Origin: Blastomonas sp. SL216
GTDB taxonomy: Bacteria; Pseudomonadota; Alphaproteobacteria; Sphingomonadales; Sphingomonadaceae
Assembly (NCBI GenBank): GCA_026625625.1
Contig: CP113055.1
Location: 3,207,001-3,271,000, forward strand
Direction: 5' to 3'
Length of the DNA: 64,000 bases
Below the pieces are notes generated by a model. The model did not search any database. It saw only the letters and a list, made by a program, of their open reading frames with translations, and was not told the DNA's origin. Below, in pieces: positions 46,258 to 55,579 of the stretch. The position numbers and the translations under genes were made by a program. Position 1 is the first letter of the stretch; every line of letters begins with the position of its first letter.

Positions 46258-47958
46258 TCAGCGGTCCGTGGCGCGGATCTCGTAGCTGATCGTGGCGCTG
46301 TCATTGGCGGGCACGGTCACCTGCCAGACATGCTTTCCGTCCTTGCGAATCACCTTGGCGGTCGCGCTTTGCAGATCGGCATCGGCGACCTGGGCCAGGT
46401 CGATTTCCGCGGTGATCGGCTCGGCATTGGCATTGGTCAGCACCAGCTTGCGCGCTTCATTGGCCTTTTTGCGTGATCCCGGCAGCGACTGCACCGCCAG
46501 TTGCACCGCATCGCTCTGGCCGATGGTGAATTTCACCTCCTGCCCCACCGCATAGTCGCGCATCCGGCCCTGGCCGATCAGCAGGCCGCCGTTCTGCCGG
46601 TTGTCCTCGCGCGAGCCATCAAACACCGCGATCCGGCCCGAAGGCAGCGGCAGGCCAAGGCCGCTCGCGGTCTTGTTGTCCATGCGCAGCTCGATCTGCA
46701 ACGGCTGGGGTACGCCCTCGCCATAGCCCAGTGCATTGCCGCGATAGACGAGCTTTGCTGGCACATTCGCTTTCGACAGCAGCTTCACCTGCTTCTGCCC
46801 TTTCGCCGCGACGGTCGAGCGGAAGGGGACGCGGTAGAGCTTGAGATCGCCCAGCGCCTCCAGCTCCGCCTCCACCATGCGCGATGCCGTGACCATGATC
46901 GCGTCCGCAGCTTCGGCACGTACCGCGCCGGTCCGCATGCGCATCGGCGCCATGGCCGGCGCTGGTGGCGGGGGCGGGGGTGGCGGCGGCGGAATGTTGT
47001 CCATGCCTTCCGCTGTGCTGCCGCGCGGCCAGCACTGAATGTAGAGCGATGTTGCCTGCGGCCGGTCGGCGAGGTTCCGCATTGGCTGGCGGGTGTTCAG
47101 CGTGCCGGCGATCACCAGCAATTCGGCATCGGCAAAGCTCTCGGCATTGCCATTGGCGAGCGTCAGCCACGAGAACAGGTCGACCGATTTGCCGTCTGCG
47201 CCGAGTTTCACGACATAATCGGCGTTCCAGTCGAACCCGGCAGCCAGATAGGTCAGCGTCACCTCGACTGTCGCCGCCTGGGGCGAGACGGTATCGACCG
47301 ACAGCACCGGCGTCGCAAACAGGCCGCCGGGCAGGTTCTCGTAGATCACCTTTTCGGGCAGGCCCGAACATTCCAGCGCCTCGACCCCTGCTTCGGTCTG
47401 CACCACCAGCGCGCCTTGCGATCCGCTGCGGATCACGGCCTGCTGCTCCACAGCCTTGCCGGTGGCAGGGTCGGTCCGGCGCAGCGTCACCCGGTTGCCG
47501 AGCGACCCATCGACCAGTGCGCCGGGTGACAGCAGCTTCTTGTCGCGATTCTGCTCGATAAGTCCGCCAGGCAGCCCACGCACCACGGCAGATACCGCGA
47601 CCATCCCCTCGGCGACCCCTGCAAAGCGGATGGTCGCCGGGCCAGCGGGGACGCTGATCGTGCGCTTTTCGGTGACGACAGCGAAACCGTTGAGGTAGGC
47701 GAGGTTCATCCCCCCGCCATTGCCACGCTGTGGGTCGCGATAAATGGTGACAGCGACCGAATCGGGCTTGGGGGATATGACTTCGGGGCCTGTCTGGGCT
47801 TGGGCGGGGGCGGCGGCACATACCAACGCCATCAATGCCCCAAGCGCCCACCCCCGTTTGTCCCGAGCGTGTCGAGGGACGTTACGCACCCCTCTCCGAT
47901 TACGTCCCTCGAGTTCGCTCGGCACAAACGGAAGGGTGGCGGGGAGCTTGGGGCGCAT
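46258..47958 (-). CDS. DUF4139 domain protein, exported, poly-proline loop
   Basis: A 566-residue protein (from ATG 47958). The DUF4139 core is visible as LTYLAAGFDWNADYVVKLGA (~240) and later VYRGNALGYGEGVPQPLQIE. A run of ten prolines lies at ~333-342 between the halves. A hydrophobic stretch WALGALMALVCAAAPAQA (~37-54) is the likely signal sequence, yet 36 residues precede it; these are largely encoded by a palindromic repeat (47857-47929). An ATG at 47832 is an alternative. It follows a second DUF4139 gene by 14 bases. Function of the family is unknown. Confidence 0.8.
   Translation of the reverse strand: MRPKLPATLPFVPSELEGRNRRGVRNVPRHARDKRGWALGALMALVCAAAPAQAQTGPEVISPKPDSVAVTIYRDPQRGNGGGMNLAYLNGFAVVTEKRTISVPAGPATIRFAGVAEGMVAVSAVVRGLPGGLIEQNRDKKLLSPGALVDGSLGNRVTLRRTDPATGKAVEQQAVIRSGSQGALVVQTEAGVEALECSGLPEKVIYENLPGGLFATPVLSVDTVSPQAATVEVTLTYLAAGFDWNADYVVKLGADGKSVDLFSWLTLANGNAESFADAELLVIAGTLNTRQPMRNLADRPQATSLYIQCWPRGSTAEGMDNIPPPPPPPPPPAPAMAPMRMRTGAVRAEAADAIMVTASRMVEAELEALGDLKLYRVPFRSTVAAKGQKQVKLLSKANVPAKLVYRGNALGYGEGVPQPLQIELRMDNKTASGLGLPLPSGRIAVFDGSREDNRQNGGLLIGQGRMRDYAVGQEVKFTIGQSDAVQLAVQSLPGSRKKANEARKLVLTNANAEPITAEIDLAQVADADLQSATAKVIRKDGKHVWQVTVPANDSATISYEIRATDR
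47857..47929. repeat. Long imperfect palindrome (dispersed repeat type) at the DUF4139 gene start
   Basis: TTTGTCCCGAGCGTGTCGAG with GGACGT, then a 15-20 base centre, then ACGTCCCTCGAGTTCGCTC and GGCACAAA: the two arms are near-perfect reverse complements. Elements of this sequence (CCCGAGCGTGTCGAGGGACG) are common between genes of sphingomonads. Here it lies inside the reading frame upstream of the signal sequence. Confidence 0.75.
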
Positions 47959-47972
47959 TTCGATATCTCAGA

Positions 47973-49379
47973 TCAATACCGCGTCTCGAAGGTCGCCGTG
48001 ACCTCCGCGCTGCCGTTCGCTGGCACGTTCACCGCCCAGACCGCCGAATTGCTGTTGCGCCGTTCGCTCTTCAGGCTCTCGGTGACGATGCGCGTATCGG
48101 TCCAGCCGAAATCGAGCCCCGATTGCATCAGGTCGACGGTGACCGCGCCGTCGCGCGCATTGGTCAGCTCATAGCGCATGCTGGTCTGCCACTTCGTGTT
48201 CGAAAGCCGCTTGCGCTCCACCACCGTGGACTTGACCTTGACGTCGAACGCCTCGCCGGTCTTCAGCGCCAGCGCGCTGCCCATGGGCGTGTGGCCGATG
48301 GCATTTTCGCCGATGAACTGCGGCGATCCGCGCTGGTCGCGCTGATAGAAACGCACCGCGCCTGCTGGCAGCGCATCGCCCAGGCCGCCCGATTTGCTCG
48401 AGCTGAACTTGACCACCGTGTCCGCGCTTTGCGGTTCGCTCATGCTCGCCAGCCAGCCGACGCGATATTCGTACGCGCGCATCGCGGGGACGCCCTGCAC
48501 GTCGAGAAAGCTGATCTGCTTGGTCTGGCGGTCGGCAATGGTCGTGCGGCCAACAGGGTACAGGTAATAGTCGCCCAGCCGCTCGCGGTTCGCGGTCTCG
48601 GTCCCGGCGCTGCGGATATTGCCGCGCCGGTTGCCAAAGCCCGATGCACCCTGCGGATTGCCCGCGACCAGCAGCGTATCGGCATTGCGATAGGTCGTGC
48701 CCGAACTGTTCGACAACGTCACCCAGCCCTGCACGTCGATGCTGCCCTTGGCCTCGTCGAACAGCGCGACATAATCCGCCGACCAGCCCATGCCCCCGGT
48801 GAGATAGCGGATTGCCGCATCGCGCTGTCCCGCGCGCTGACTGTCGACGGTGATGGAAAGCGTCGGGCGCGCGCGCAGATTGTCGGGCACCTTGTCGAAC
48901 ACCGCGCGCACCGGCAGGCCATCGTCGCGCAGCACCTCGATACGATTGCCGATCTGGACGACGACGCCCTGGTTGACCGACAGTACCTTGGCGCGCTCGC
49001 GCGTTTCCGCGCCGGTCGCCGGGTTGGTGCGAATGAGCGTGATCGTCTCGCCCACCGCCTTTTCCATCAGCTTGCCGGGGGTGAGCAGGTCATAGTCGAA
49101 ATTCTGTTCGACGATCGTCGCGCCATCGGCGGCGAAGCTGACGGTTTCGGGCTGGATCTGCGCGGAGACATCGGGAAATTCGATCCGGCTGGTGCCGCTG
49201 GCGATGTTCAGCTTGCGGATGTCCTGCACCAATGAGGTGCCGCCATTGTACACCGTGACCGAGACATTGCCCTGCGTGCTCGGCGCGCTGGGATCGGTGG
49301 CATCCTGTGCCACTGCCGGGCTGAGGACCAACAGGCTGATCGCCGCTGCCCCCATCGAGAACCGTGACGAACGCTGCAT
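47973..49379 (-). CDS. DUF4139 domain protein, exported (paralogue)
   Basis: A 468-residue protein with a normal signal peptide (SMGAAAISLLVLSPAVAQ). It shares the pattern of the adjacent gene: SVTVYNGGTSLVQDIRKLNI, TPGKLMEKAVGETITLIRTN, YLTGGMGWSADYVALFDEAK and a beta-rich end (VPANGSAEVTATFETRY). The two form a tandem pair, probably by duplication, on one transcript. GGGGAGG precedes ATG 49379. Function unknown. Confidence 0.85.
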   Translation of the reverse strand: MQRSSRFSMGAAAISLLVLSPAVAQDATDPSAPSTQGNVSVTVYNGGTSLVQDIRKLNIASGTSRIEFPDVSAQIQPETVSFAADGATIVEQNFDYDLLTPGKLMEKAVGETITLIRTNPATGAETRERAKVLSVNQGVVVQIGNRIEVLRDDGLPVRAVFDKVPDNLRARPTLSITVDSQRAGQRDAAIRYLTGGMGWSADYVALFDEAKGSIDVQGWVTLSNSSGTTYRNADTLLVAGNPQGASGFGNRRGNIRSAGTETANRERLGDYYLYPVGRTTIADRQTKQISFLDVQGVPAMRAYEYRVGWLASMSEPQSADTVVKFSSSKSGGLGDALPAGAVRFYQRDQRGSPQFIGENAIGHTPMGSALALKTGEAFDVKVKSTVVERKRLSNTKWQTSMRYELTNARDGAVTVDLMQSGLDFGWTDTRIVTESLKSERRNSNSAVWAVNVPANGSAEVTATFETRY

Positions 49380-49482
49380 GCTGACCTCCCCAGATATGTC
49401 GTTGATATGTGGCTTAAGGTGGCTCAAATGAACAGGGGCTAAATGGCTGGGCAAGCGCGGGTGCTGCGGCTAAGACATACCC

Positions 49483-50259
49483 ATGCTCCGCATCGCCTCG
49501 TACAATATCAACGGCATCAAGGCCCGCTTGCCGCGCCTGCTCGAATGGCTGGACGAAACCCGGCCGGCTATCGCCTGCCTTCAGGAAATCAAGACGCAGG
49601 ACGAGGGCTTTCCCGCCTCCGAGTTCGAGAAACTGGGTTACGGCGCGATCTGGCACGGGCAGAAGGGGTTCAACGGCGTCGCGATCCTGGCGCGCGATGC
49701 CCAGCCGGTCGAGGTGCAGCGCGGGCTGGCGGGCGAGCCGGAAGACGAGCATTCGCGCTATCTCGAGGCCGATGTCCATGGCCTCCGCGTCGCGTGCATC
49801 TACCTGCCCAATGGCAATCCGCAGCCGGGGCCGAAATTCGACTACAAGCTGCGCTGGATGGAACGGCTGCGCAAGCGCGCTGCTCAGATTCTGGCGGAGG
49901 AAGTGCCTGCGGTGCTCGCGGGTGATTACAATGTCATCCCGCGCGATAACGACACCTATTCGGTGCGCGCCATGGCATCGGACGCGCTGATGCAGCCCGA
50001 AAGCCGCGCCGCCTTCCAGCGCATCCTCGCCGATGGCTGGACCGACGCCATCGGCACGCTGCGCCCCGGCGGCGGGGTGTGGACCTATTGGGACTATCAG
50101 GCCGGCGCCTGGCAGCGCGACCACGGCTTCCGCATCGACCACCTGCTCTTGAGCCCGTCGGCCGCCGACCGCCTGAGCGCGATCGGCGTCGATAAGGACC
50201 ATCGCGGCAGGGAAAAGGCCAGCGACCATGCACCTACCTGGGTGGAGCTCAAAGGCTAG
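49483..50259 (+). CDS. xthA: Exodeoxyribonuclease III
   Basis: A 258-residue Mg-dependent AP endonuclease/exonuclease. Motifs are ASYNINGIKARLPRLLEWL (Asn near 8), CLQEIKTQDEGFP (catalytic Glu), GDYNVIPRDNDTYSV (Asp/Asn) and KASDHAPTWVELKG at the end (Asp-His). It repairs abasic sites and 3' blocks. Divergent from the DUF4139 pair. Confidence 0.95.
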   Translation: MLRIASYNINGIKARLPRLLEWLDETRPAIACLQEIKTQDEGFPASEFEKLGYGAIWHGQKGFNGVAILARDAQPVEVQRGLAGEPEDEHSRYLEADVHGLRVACIYLPNGNPQPGPKFDYKLRWMERLRKRAAQILAEEVPAVLAGDYNVIPRDNDTYSVRAMASDALMQPESRAAFQRILADGWTDAIGTLRPGGGVWTYWDYQAGAWQRDHGFRIDHLLLSPSAADRLSAIGVDKDHRGREKASDHAPTWVELKG

Positions 50260-50280
50260 ACTCCCTGCCCATCAGCGTCA

Positions 50281-50360
50281 CCCCCGCGCATGCGGGGGTC
50301 CCGCTTCTGCTCAAATGGTTGCGACAAAGCTGGATTCCCGCTTTCTCGGGAATGACGGGG
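50281..50360. repeat. Palindromic intergenic elements after xthA
   Basis: Two hairpins: CCCCCGC-GCAT-GCGGGGG (50281-50298) and ATTCCCG (50334-50340) with CGGGAAT (50347-50353). Words such as CCCGCTTCTGC and ATTCCCG are shared with 30551-30579, so this is a dispersed element; it may also end the xthA transcript. Confidence 0.6.
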
Positions 50361-50380
50361 CTGGGGATGAACCTGGCCCG

Positions 50381-52021
50381 TCAGGCGATCGTTGTGCCTG
50401 CGATCCGCTCGATCTCGCGCTTGGGCTCGTCGGGCTTGGCGGCTGATGGCGCGGTGAGCGATTGCAGCGCGGCGCCCGGTGCTACGCCGAGCAGCTGCTT
50501 GAGCCGGGCGCGGAAATTCGCGAGTTCGCTGCCCGAAAGCTGCGCGCGGGTGGTGAAGCGGACCGAGTTGGGATCGACCGCGCGGCCGCCGCGATAGAGT
50601 TCGTAATGCAGGTGCGGGCCGGTCGAAAGACCAGTCGAGCCGACATAGCCGATCACCTGGCCGCGCCGCACGCGCATGCCGTTGCTCACCGCGATGCGGC
50701 TCATATGGCCATAGCCGGTAGCGATATTGCCGCCATGCGCGATGCGCACGAAGTTGCCATATCCGCCCTTGCGCCCGGCATAGTTCACCACGCCGTCTGC
50801 GGTCGCATAGATCGGTGCGCCCGAACCCGCCTTGAAATCGATGCCGCTGTGCATCCGGCGGAAGCCCAGGATCGGGTGGCGGCGATAACCGAAGCCCGAT
50901 GTCACCGCGCCGTTGACCGGGCGGGCGAATTCCCCGCGCGTCTCGCCGACGCCCGAGGCTTCGAACCATTGAACGTTGTTGCCGGTCTTCCAGCGCAGCA
51001 TCTGGGCGCGCGGCTTGCCGCTGCGCTCAAGGCCAGCATAGAGCAACTCGCCCAGCTCGACCTCGCCGGTGGCGGCGCGCTTGTAATCGACGATGATGTC
51101 GAACTGGTCGGTCGAGCGGATGTCGTTGCCGATCGAAAGCTGGGTGCCCAGCGTGCGCAGATAGGCCTGGATGGCGGCGGGCGGGGCACCAGCGGCGCGG
51201 GCCGAACGATACAGGCTGGAGCCGACCGTGCCGCGAATGCGCAGCGGGGTGGCATCGACGAGGATCGGTTTTTGCACAAGGTCAAGCGCGGAGCCTGCGC
51301 GGACGATCTCGACATTGAGGTCGAAGCGCGCGCGGAAGGCGATCAGCTCGACCGGGCGCGGCTGGTTGCGCGCGAAACGGCGGCCCAGCGTGATGTCGAT
51401 CCGCGTGCCGTCGCGGATATCGTCAAGCGGCACGACCGAGGAGACGAGATTGGCGACCGCCTGAGCATCACCGCTGCCGACGCCTGCGCGCTGCATCACG
51501 CGCAGGAAACTGTCGCCGCGACCGATGGTGGCGGCCAGTTCGATCGTCGGGCGTTCGGGGGCCTGGCGCAGCGCGACCACGGCGTCGGTCGCGGCCATGG
51601 CGCGGCCGGTATCGCTGCCGAACGCCATCGGCATGATCATCTGGCTGCGCAACTCCTCGCGCGCTACCGGGGCAGGGGGGGTGGCGACCGCGCCCAGCGG
51701 GGCGATGCCGGGTGACACGGCATAGGCGCCGGTGCACAGCAGGCACAGGGTGGCGAGCCCGCGAAACCATTCGAGGCTGCCGATATTCTGGCCCAGATCG
51801 GGCGCCCAGTTGGTGTCCTGGATGAACTGGCGGGTGCGGATCAGCCGCTCTTTCAGGCCCTTGATGCCGGTCGCTGGAGCGGGCAGGGCAGGCGCTGCAG
51901 GCCGGGTCGGGGTGGGCAGCACATCGGCCAGCGACAATCTGGCACTGGCGGCACCGGCCCCCAAAAGCTGTTCGCGTTGCTGAAACAAGACCGACCCCTT
52001 GCCGCCATTCCTCCCACGCAT
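50381..52021 (-). CDS. M23 family metallopeptidase (peptidoglycan endopeptidase)
   Basis: A 546-residue membrane-anchored protein. One hydrophobic segment (WFRGLATLCLLCTGAYAV, ~residues 84-101) is followed by a periplasmic region and a LytM/M23 domain: HSGIDFKAGSGAPIYATADG carries His and Asp zinc ligands, and GPHLHYELYRGGRAVDPN carries the HxH. M23 enzymes cut peptidoglycan cross-links and often act in division or cell shape. ATG 52021 is preferred; a GTG at 52081 would add 20 residues. It is divergent from the helicase gene. Confidence 0.9.
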   Translation of the reverse strand: MRGRNGGKGSVLFQQREQLLGAGAASARLSLADVLPTPTRPAAPALPAPATGIKGLKERLIRTRQFIQDTNWAPDLGQNIGSLEWFRGLATLCLLCTGAYAVSPGIAPLGAVATPPAPVAREELRSQMIMPMAFGSDTGRAMAATDAVVALRQAPERPTIELAATIGRGDSFLRVMQRAGVGSGDAQAVANLVSSVVPLDDIRDGTRIDITLGRRFARNQPRPVELIAFRARFDLNVEIVRAGSALDLVQKPILVDATPLRIRGTVGSSLYRSARAAGAPPAAIQAYLRTLGTQLSIGNDIRSTDQFDIIVDYKRAATGEVELGELLYAGLERSGKPRAQMLRWKTGNNVQWFEASGVGETRGEFARPVNGAVTSGFGYRRHPILGFRRMHSGIDFKAGSGAPIYATADGVVNYAGRKGGYGNFVRIAHGGNIATGYGHMSRIAVSNGMRVRRGQVIGYVGSTGLSTGPHLHYELYRGGRAVDPNSVRFTTRAQLSGSELANFRARLKQLLGVAPGAALQSLTAPSAAKPDEPKREIERIAGTTIA

Positions 52022-52236
52022 GTCCGGACCGGACTGGCGCGATGGCGTGTTTTCCTCGCCGGCAATCTGTGTGGAGAACACCGGTTAAAGTCAAATTAAC
52101 CCGCCGTTTAAAACGGTGTCTGCGGGATGAGCGGTGCAATAGACCCGATCAGCGGCGCAACCTTTCCACAGCCGAATGCGGCCTGCTCTTGCAACTTCGC
52201 AAGGCTGCCATGATGTAAGGCGTGGAGGCTGCTCCC

Positions 52237-54789
52237 ATGACCCGATTTTCGCCGTGCCCTGTCACCGCCGTGCTGGGGCCGACCAACACCGGCAAGACGC
52301 ACCTCGCGATCGAGCGGATGTGCGCGCATTCCAGCGGCCTGATCGGCTTTCCGCTCCGCCTTCTGGCGCGCGAGGTCTATGACCGGGTGGTCCGGATCAA
52401 GGGTCCGAACGAGGTCGCGCTGGTGACCGGCGAGGAGCGGATCGTCCCGCCGGGCGCGCGCTGGTTCCTTTCGACCGCAGAAAGCATGCCGCTCGATCAG
52501 GGACGCGATTTCGCCTTTGTTGCGATCGATGAGGCGCAGCTGGGCGCGCATCCCGAACGCGGCCATGTGTTCACCGACCGCATCCTGAACGCGCGGGGCC
52601 GCGACGAAACCATGATCCTGGGCTCGGAGGCGCTTGCCCCGATGGTCCGCACCCTGGTGCCTGATGCCGAGATCATCAGCCGCCCGCGTTTTTCGACGCT
52701 CAGCTATGCCGGTATCAAGAAGCTCTCGCGCCTGCCGCCGCGCAGCGCCATCGTCGCCTTCTCGGCCGAGGAAGTCTATGCCGTGGCCGAGATGCTGCGC
52801 AGGTTCAGAGGCGGCGCGGCGGTGGTCATGGGTGCGCTCAGCCCCGCGACGCGCAACGCGCAGGTGGCGATGTACCAGGCGGGCGAGGTCGATTATCTGG
52901 TCGCCACCGACGCGATCGGCATGGGGCTCAACATGGATGTTGACCATGTCGCCTTTGCCTCGCTGCACAAATATGATGGCGCGCGCCGCCGGCGGCTGAC
53001 GCTGTCGGAAATGGCGCAGATTGCCGGGCGCGCCGGGCGGCACCAGCGCGATGGTACCTTCGGCTCTGTCGCCGGGCACCATGACGCGCAGTTCACCGAT
53101 GAGGAGATCGAGCGGATCGAGCAGCACAGCTTTCCGCCGCTCAAGTCGCTGTTCTGGCGCGAATCCCGCCTGCGTTTCGACAGCCTGGGAACGCTGATCG
53201 CCGATCTGGAGCGTCTGCCCTCCAGCCCGGTATTGAAGCCCGCGCCCGAAGCGATCGACCTCGCCGTGCTGCGCCGCCTGGCCGACGACCCGCAGGTGGC
53301 GGCCAGCGTGCGCGGTCAGGCCGCGGTCCGGCGCTTCTGGTCGGTATGCTCGCTGCCCGATTTCCAGCATCGCGGGCCCGAACATCACGCCAGTTTCGTC
53401 AGCCAGCTCTGGCAGCATCTGGGCCAGGGGGCAGGGCATATCCCGGTCGATTTCATCGCGCGCAAGATTGCCGATCTCGATTCCGTGCAGGGCGATGTCG
53501 AAAAGCTGGGCGCACGCATCGCCGCGATCCGGACCTGGGCCTATGTCGCGCAGCGCCGCGACTGGCTGGCCGATCCTGCCGAGATGGCCGGGCGCGCGAG
53601 GGCGGTCGAAGAGCGATTGTCCGATGCGCTGCATCGCGCGCTGGCGCAGCGCTTTGTCGACCGGCGCACCGCGGTGCTGCTGCGCGGGCTGGGCGGCGAT
53701 GCCTCGCTGCTTCCGGTGACGCTGGAAGCGGGCGATGCGCTGTGCGTCGATGGCGAACCGATCGGGCATCTCAACGGCTTTTCCTTCGTCGTCGATGCGC
53801 AGGCGCGGCTGGCCGACCGCAAGCTGCTGGTCGCCGCGGCCGACCGGCACCTGCCTGGCCTGCTGGCCCGGCGCGCGCGCGATCTGATCGCCGACGGGGC
53901 AGATGCGTTGAGCCTTGGCGGGGATGACAAGCGGCGGCCGGCCGTGTTCTGGCGCGGGCAGCGCATCGGCCTGATCCTGCGAGGGCCGAGCCTTGCGACC
54001 CCGCGTTTCCAGTCCGACCGCGCGCTCAATGCCATCCCCCGGCCCGATCAGGATGCGCTGCTGGCGCATGTCGTCGCCTGGCTGGATGACCATCTGCGCA
54101 AGGGCCTGGCCCCGGTGCGCGCGCTGACCAAGGCGGCGGACGACAAACGCTGCCCCGGCCCGTTGCGCGCGCTGCTGGTGCAACTGGTCGAGGCAGGCGG
54201 AGCCATGGCGCGCAGCGAGCTGGAGCCGCTGATCGCGGTGCTGGACGCGCCCGCGCGGCAGGTGCTGCAGCGGCTGGGGGTGCGGCTGGGTAGCCTGGAT
54301 GTGTTCTGCGCGAGCATGATCCGTGCCGATGGCCAGCGGCTGATGCGGCTGGTGCGTGCAGCCCGCGCCGGCACGCCGCTGCCCGATGCCGATGATCCGG
54401 CGGTTGATGCCTTGCGCACGGTGGTTCCCGCGTCGCTCCTGCCGGCCCAGGGGCACCCGGCCTATCGCGTTCTGGGCGATCAGGCGCTGCGGGTCGATAT
54501 GGCGGAAAAGCTGATCCGCGCCGCGCATGATCGCAGGGGCGATGCGGCCAGCTTTGCGATCGATCCGGCGCTCGCGATCTCGATGGGGCTGAGCGCTGCC
54601 AATGCCGAGCGGCTGATGCGCGCGGCGGGCTTCCGGCGCGAGGATGCGAGATCCGGCGGCTCTGCTGGCCAGGATATGTTGTGGCGCTGGCGGGGGCTGG
54701 CGCGCAAGAAGAAGCAGGCGATAGCGGCATCGCCTGCAGACCGGGGACATTTTGCCGCGCTTAAGGAATGGAAGGTGGCGATTGGCTGA
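52237..54789 (+). CDS. SUV3-like RNA helicase
   Basis: An 850-residue superfamily 2 helicase. P-loop GPTNTGKTH (14-22), Walker B-like DEAQ in FVAIDEAQLGAHPERGHV (~93), and motif VI region QIAGRAGRHQRDGTFG (~264) are present; the next ~550 residues form the C-terminal part. Related mitochondrial SUV3 unwinds RNA for decay. GGAGG lies before ATG 52237. It overlaps nothing downstream but the S4 protein gene begins 44 bases after its stop. Confidence 0.92.
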   Translation: MTRFSPCPVTAVLGPTNTGKTHLAIERMCAHSSGLIGFPLRLLAREVYDRVVRIKGPNEVALVTGEERIVPPGARWFLSTAESMPLDQGRDFAFVAIDEAQLGAHPERGHVFTDRILNARGRDETMILGSEALAPMVRTLVPDAEIISRPRFSTLSYAGIKKLSRLPPRSAIVAFSAEEVYAVAEMLRRFRGGAAVVMGALSPATRNAQVAMYQAGEVDYLVATDAIGMGLNMDVDHVAFASLHKYDGARRRRLTLSEMAQIAGRAGRHQRDGTFGSVAGHHDAQFTDEEIERIEQHSFPPLKSLFWRESRLRFDSLGTLIADLERLPSSPVLKPAPEAIDLAVLRRLADDPQVAASVRGQAAVRRFWSVCSLPDFQHRGPEHHASFVSQLWQHLGQGAGHIPVDFIARKIADLDSVQGDVEKLGARIAAIRTWAYVAQRRDWLADPAEMAGRARAVEERLSDALHRALAQRFVDRRTAVLLRGLGGDASLLPVTLEAGDALCVDGEPIGHLNGFSFVVDAQARLADRKLLVAAADRHLPGLLARRARDLIADGADALSLGGDDKRRPAVFWRGQRIGLILRGPSLATPRFQSDRALNAIPRPDQDALLAHVVAWLDDHLRKGLAPVRALTKAADDKRCPGPLRALLVQLVEAGGAMARSELEPLIAVLDAPARQVLQRLGVRLGSLDVFCASMIRADGQRLMRLVRAARAGTPLPDADDPAVDALRTVVPASLLPAQGHPAYRVLGDQALRVDMAEKLIRAAHDRRGDAASFAIDPALAISMGLSAANAERLMRAAGFRREDARSGGSAGQDMLWRWRGLARKKKQAIAASPADRGHFAALKEWKVAIG

Positions 54790-54832
54790 AAAGGGCGGCG
54801 CGGCATCGGCTACAGGCGGGCAGGGCGCGCAT

Positions 54833-55099
54833 ATGCGCATGGACCTGCTGTTATGGTATCTGCGGCTGGTGCGCAGCCGGTCGCAGGGCAAGATGCTGGC
54901 CGAACAGGGCCTGATCCGCAGCAACGGCCATCGCGTGGTCAAGGCGCATCACGCGGTGCGCTGCGGCGATATCCTCACGGTTCCGCAAGGGACCCGCGTT
55001 CTGGTGCTGCAGATCGACCAGCTGCCCTGGCGGCGCGGCCCTGCCGCAGAGGCCCTGGCCTGTTACAGCGAACCCAGCGAACTACGCGCGACCGGATAA
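54833..55099 (+). CDS. RNA-binding S4 domain protein (Hsp15-like)
   Basis: An 88-residue S4 RNA-binding domain: MDLLLWYLRLVRSRSQGKML then GLIRSNGHRVVKAHHAVRCG and a basic beta end. Hsp15-like proteins bind free 50S subunits with stalled peptides. ATG 54833 follows GGGCAGGG; a TTG at 54782 overlapping the helicase stop is an alternative. Its position between the SUV3-like helicase and fdxA is conserved in alphaproteobacteria. Confidence 0.88.
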   Translation: MRMDLLLWYLRLVRSRSQGKMLAEQGLIRSNGHRVVKAHHAVRCGDILTVPQGTRVLVLQIDQLPWRRGPAAEALACYSEPSELRATG

Positions 55100-55240
55100 A
55101 GCCCGGCTTTGGGCGGGCGAGGCAGCGCCATATTGACGCACCGGCATGATCGCAATAGCAAGGCGGCCAGAATCACAATGCCATCACCATACCGGCCGGC
55201 CCTTTGCGTCGGTACGCATTCAGGGGAGCGATCACAGCCG

Positions 55241-55579
55241 ATGACCTATGTAGTCACCGACGCCTGCATCAAGTGCAAATATATGGACTGCGTCGAAGTC
55301 TGTCCGGTGGACTGCTTTTACGAGGGCGAGAACATGCTGGTGATCAACCCCAGCGAGTGCATCGACTGCGGTGTGTGCGAACCCGAATGCCCGGCAGAAG
55401 CCATCCTGCCCGATACCGAAGACGGTCTGGAACAGTGGCTCGAGCTGAACACCAAGTTCAGCGCCGAATGGCCCAACATCACCGTCAAGCGTGAATCCCC
55501 CGCCGATGCCGACGAGTACAAGGGCAAGGAAGGCAAGTACGAAGCCCATTTCTCGCCCGAACCCGGCGAGGGCGATTGA
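55241..55579 (+). CDS. fdxA: Seven-iron ferredoxin FdxA
   Basis: A 112-residue ferredoxin. Cys9, Cys17 and Cys21 ([20 protein letters not shown] then CP) fit a 3Fe-4S cluster, and [12 protein letters not shown] fits a 4Fe-4S cluster, as in Azotobacter ferredoxin I. It carries low-potential electrons in the cytoplasm; the partner is unknown. ATG 55241 starts at the canonical MTYVVT. carD follows after a 478-base gap. Confidence 0.95.
   Translation: MTYVVTDACIKCKYMDCVEVCPVDCFYEGENMLVINPSECIDCGVCEPECPAEAILPDTEDGLEQWLELNTKFSAEWPNITVKRESPADADEYKGKEGKYEAHFSPEPGEGD

Noticed and set aside
46227-46268. Hairpin between infC and the DUF4139 gene as a terminator
   Set aside because: The 9-pair stem has a 24-base loop, no U-run, and overlaps the stop of the convergent gene; too weak to call.
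46960-46995. Frameshift at the poly-proline run of the DUF4139 protein
   Set aside because: The frame is open on both sides and the DUF4139 domain continues after it.
52108-54942. 944-codon minus-strand frame under the helicase gene
   Set aside because: Antisense shadow of a clear SUV3-like helicase.
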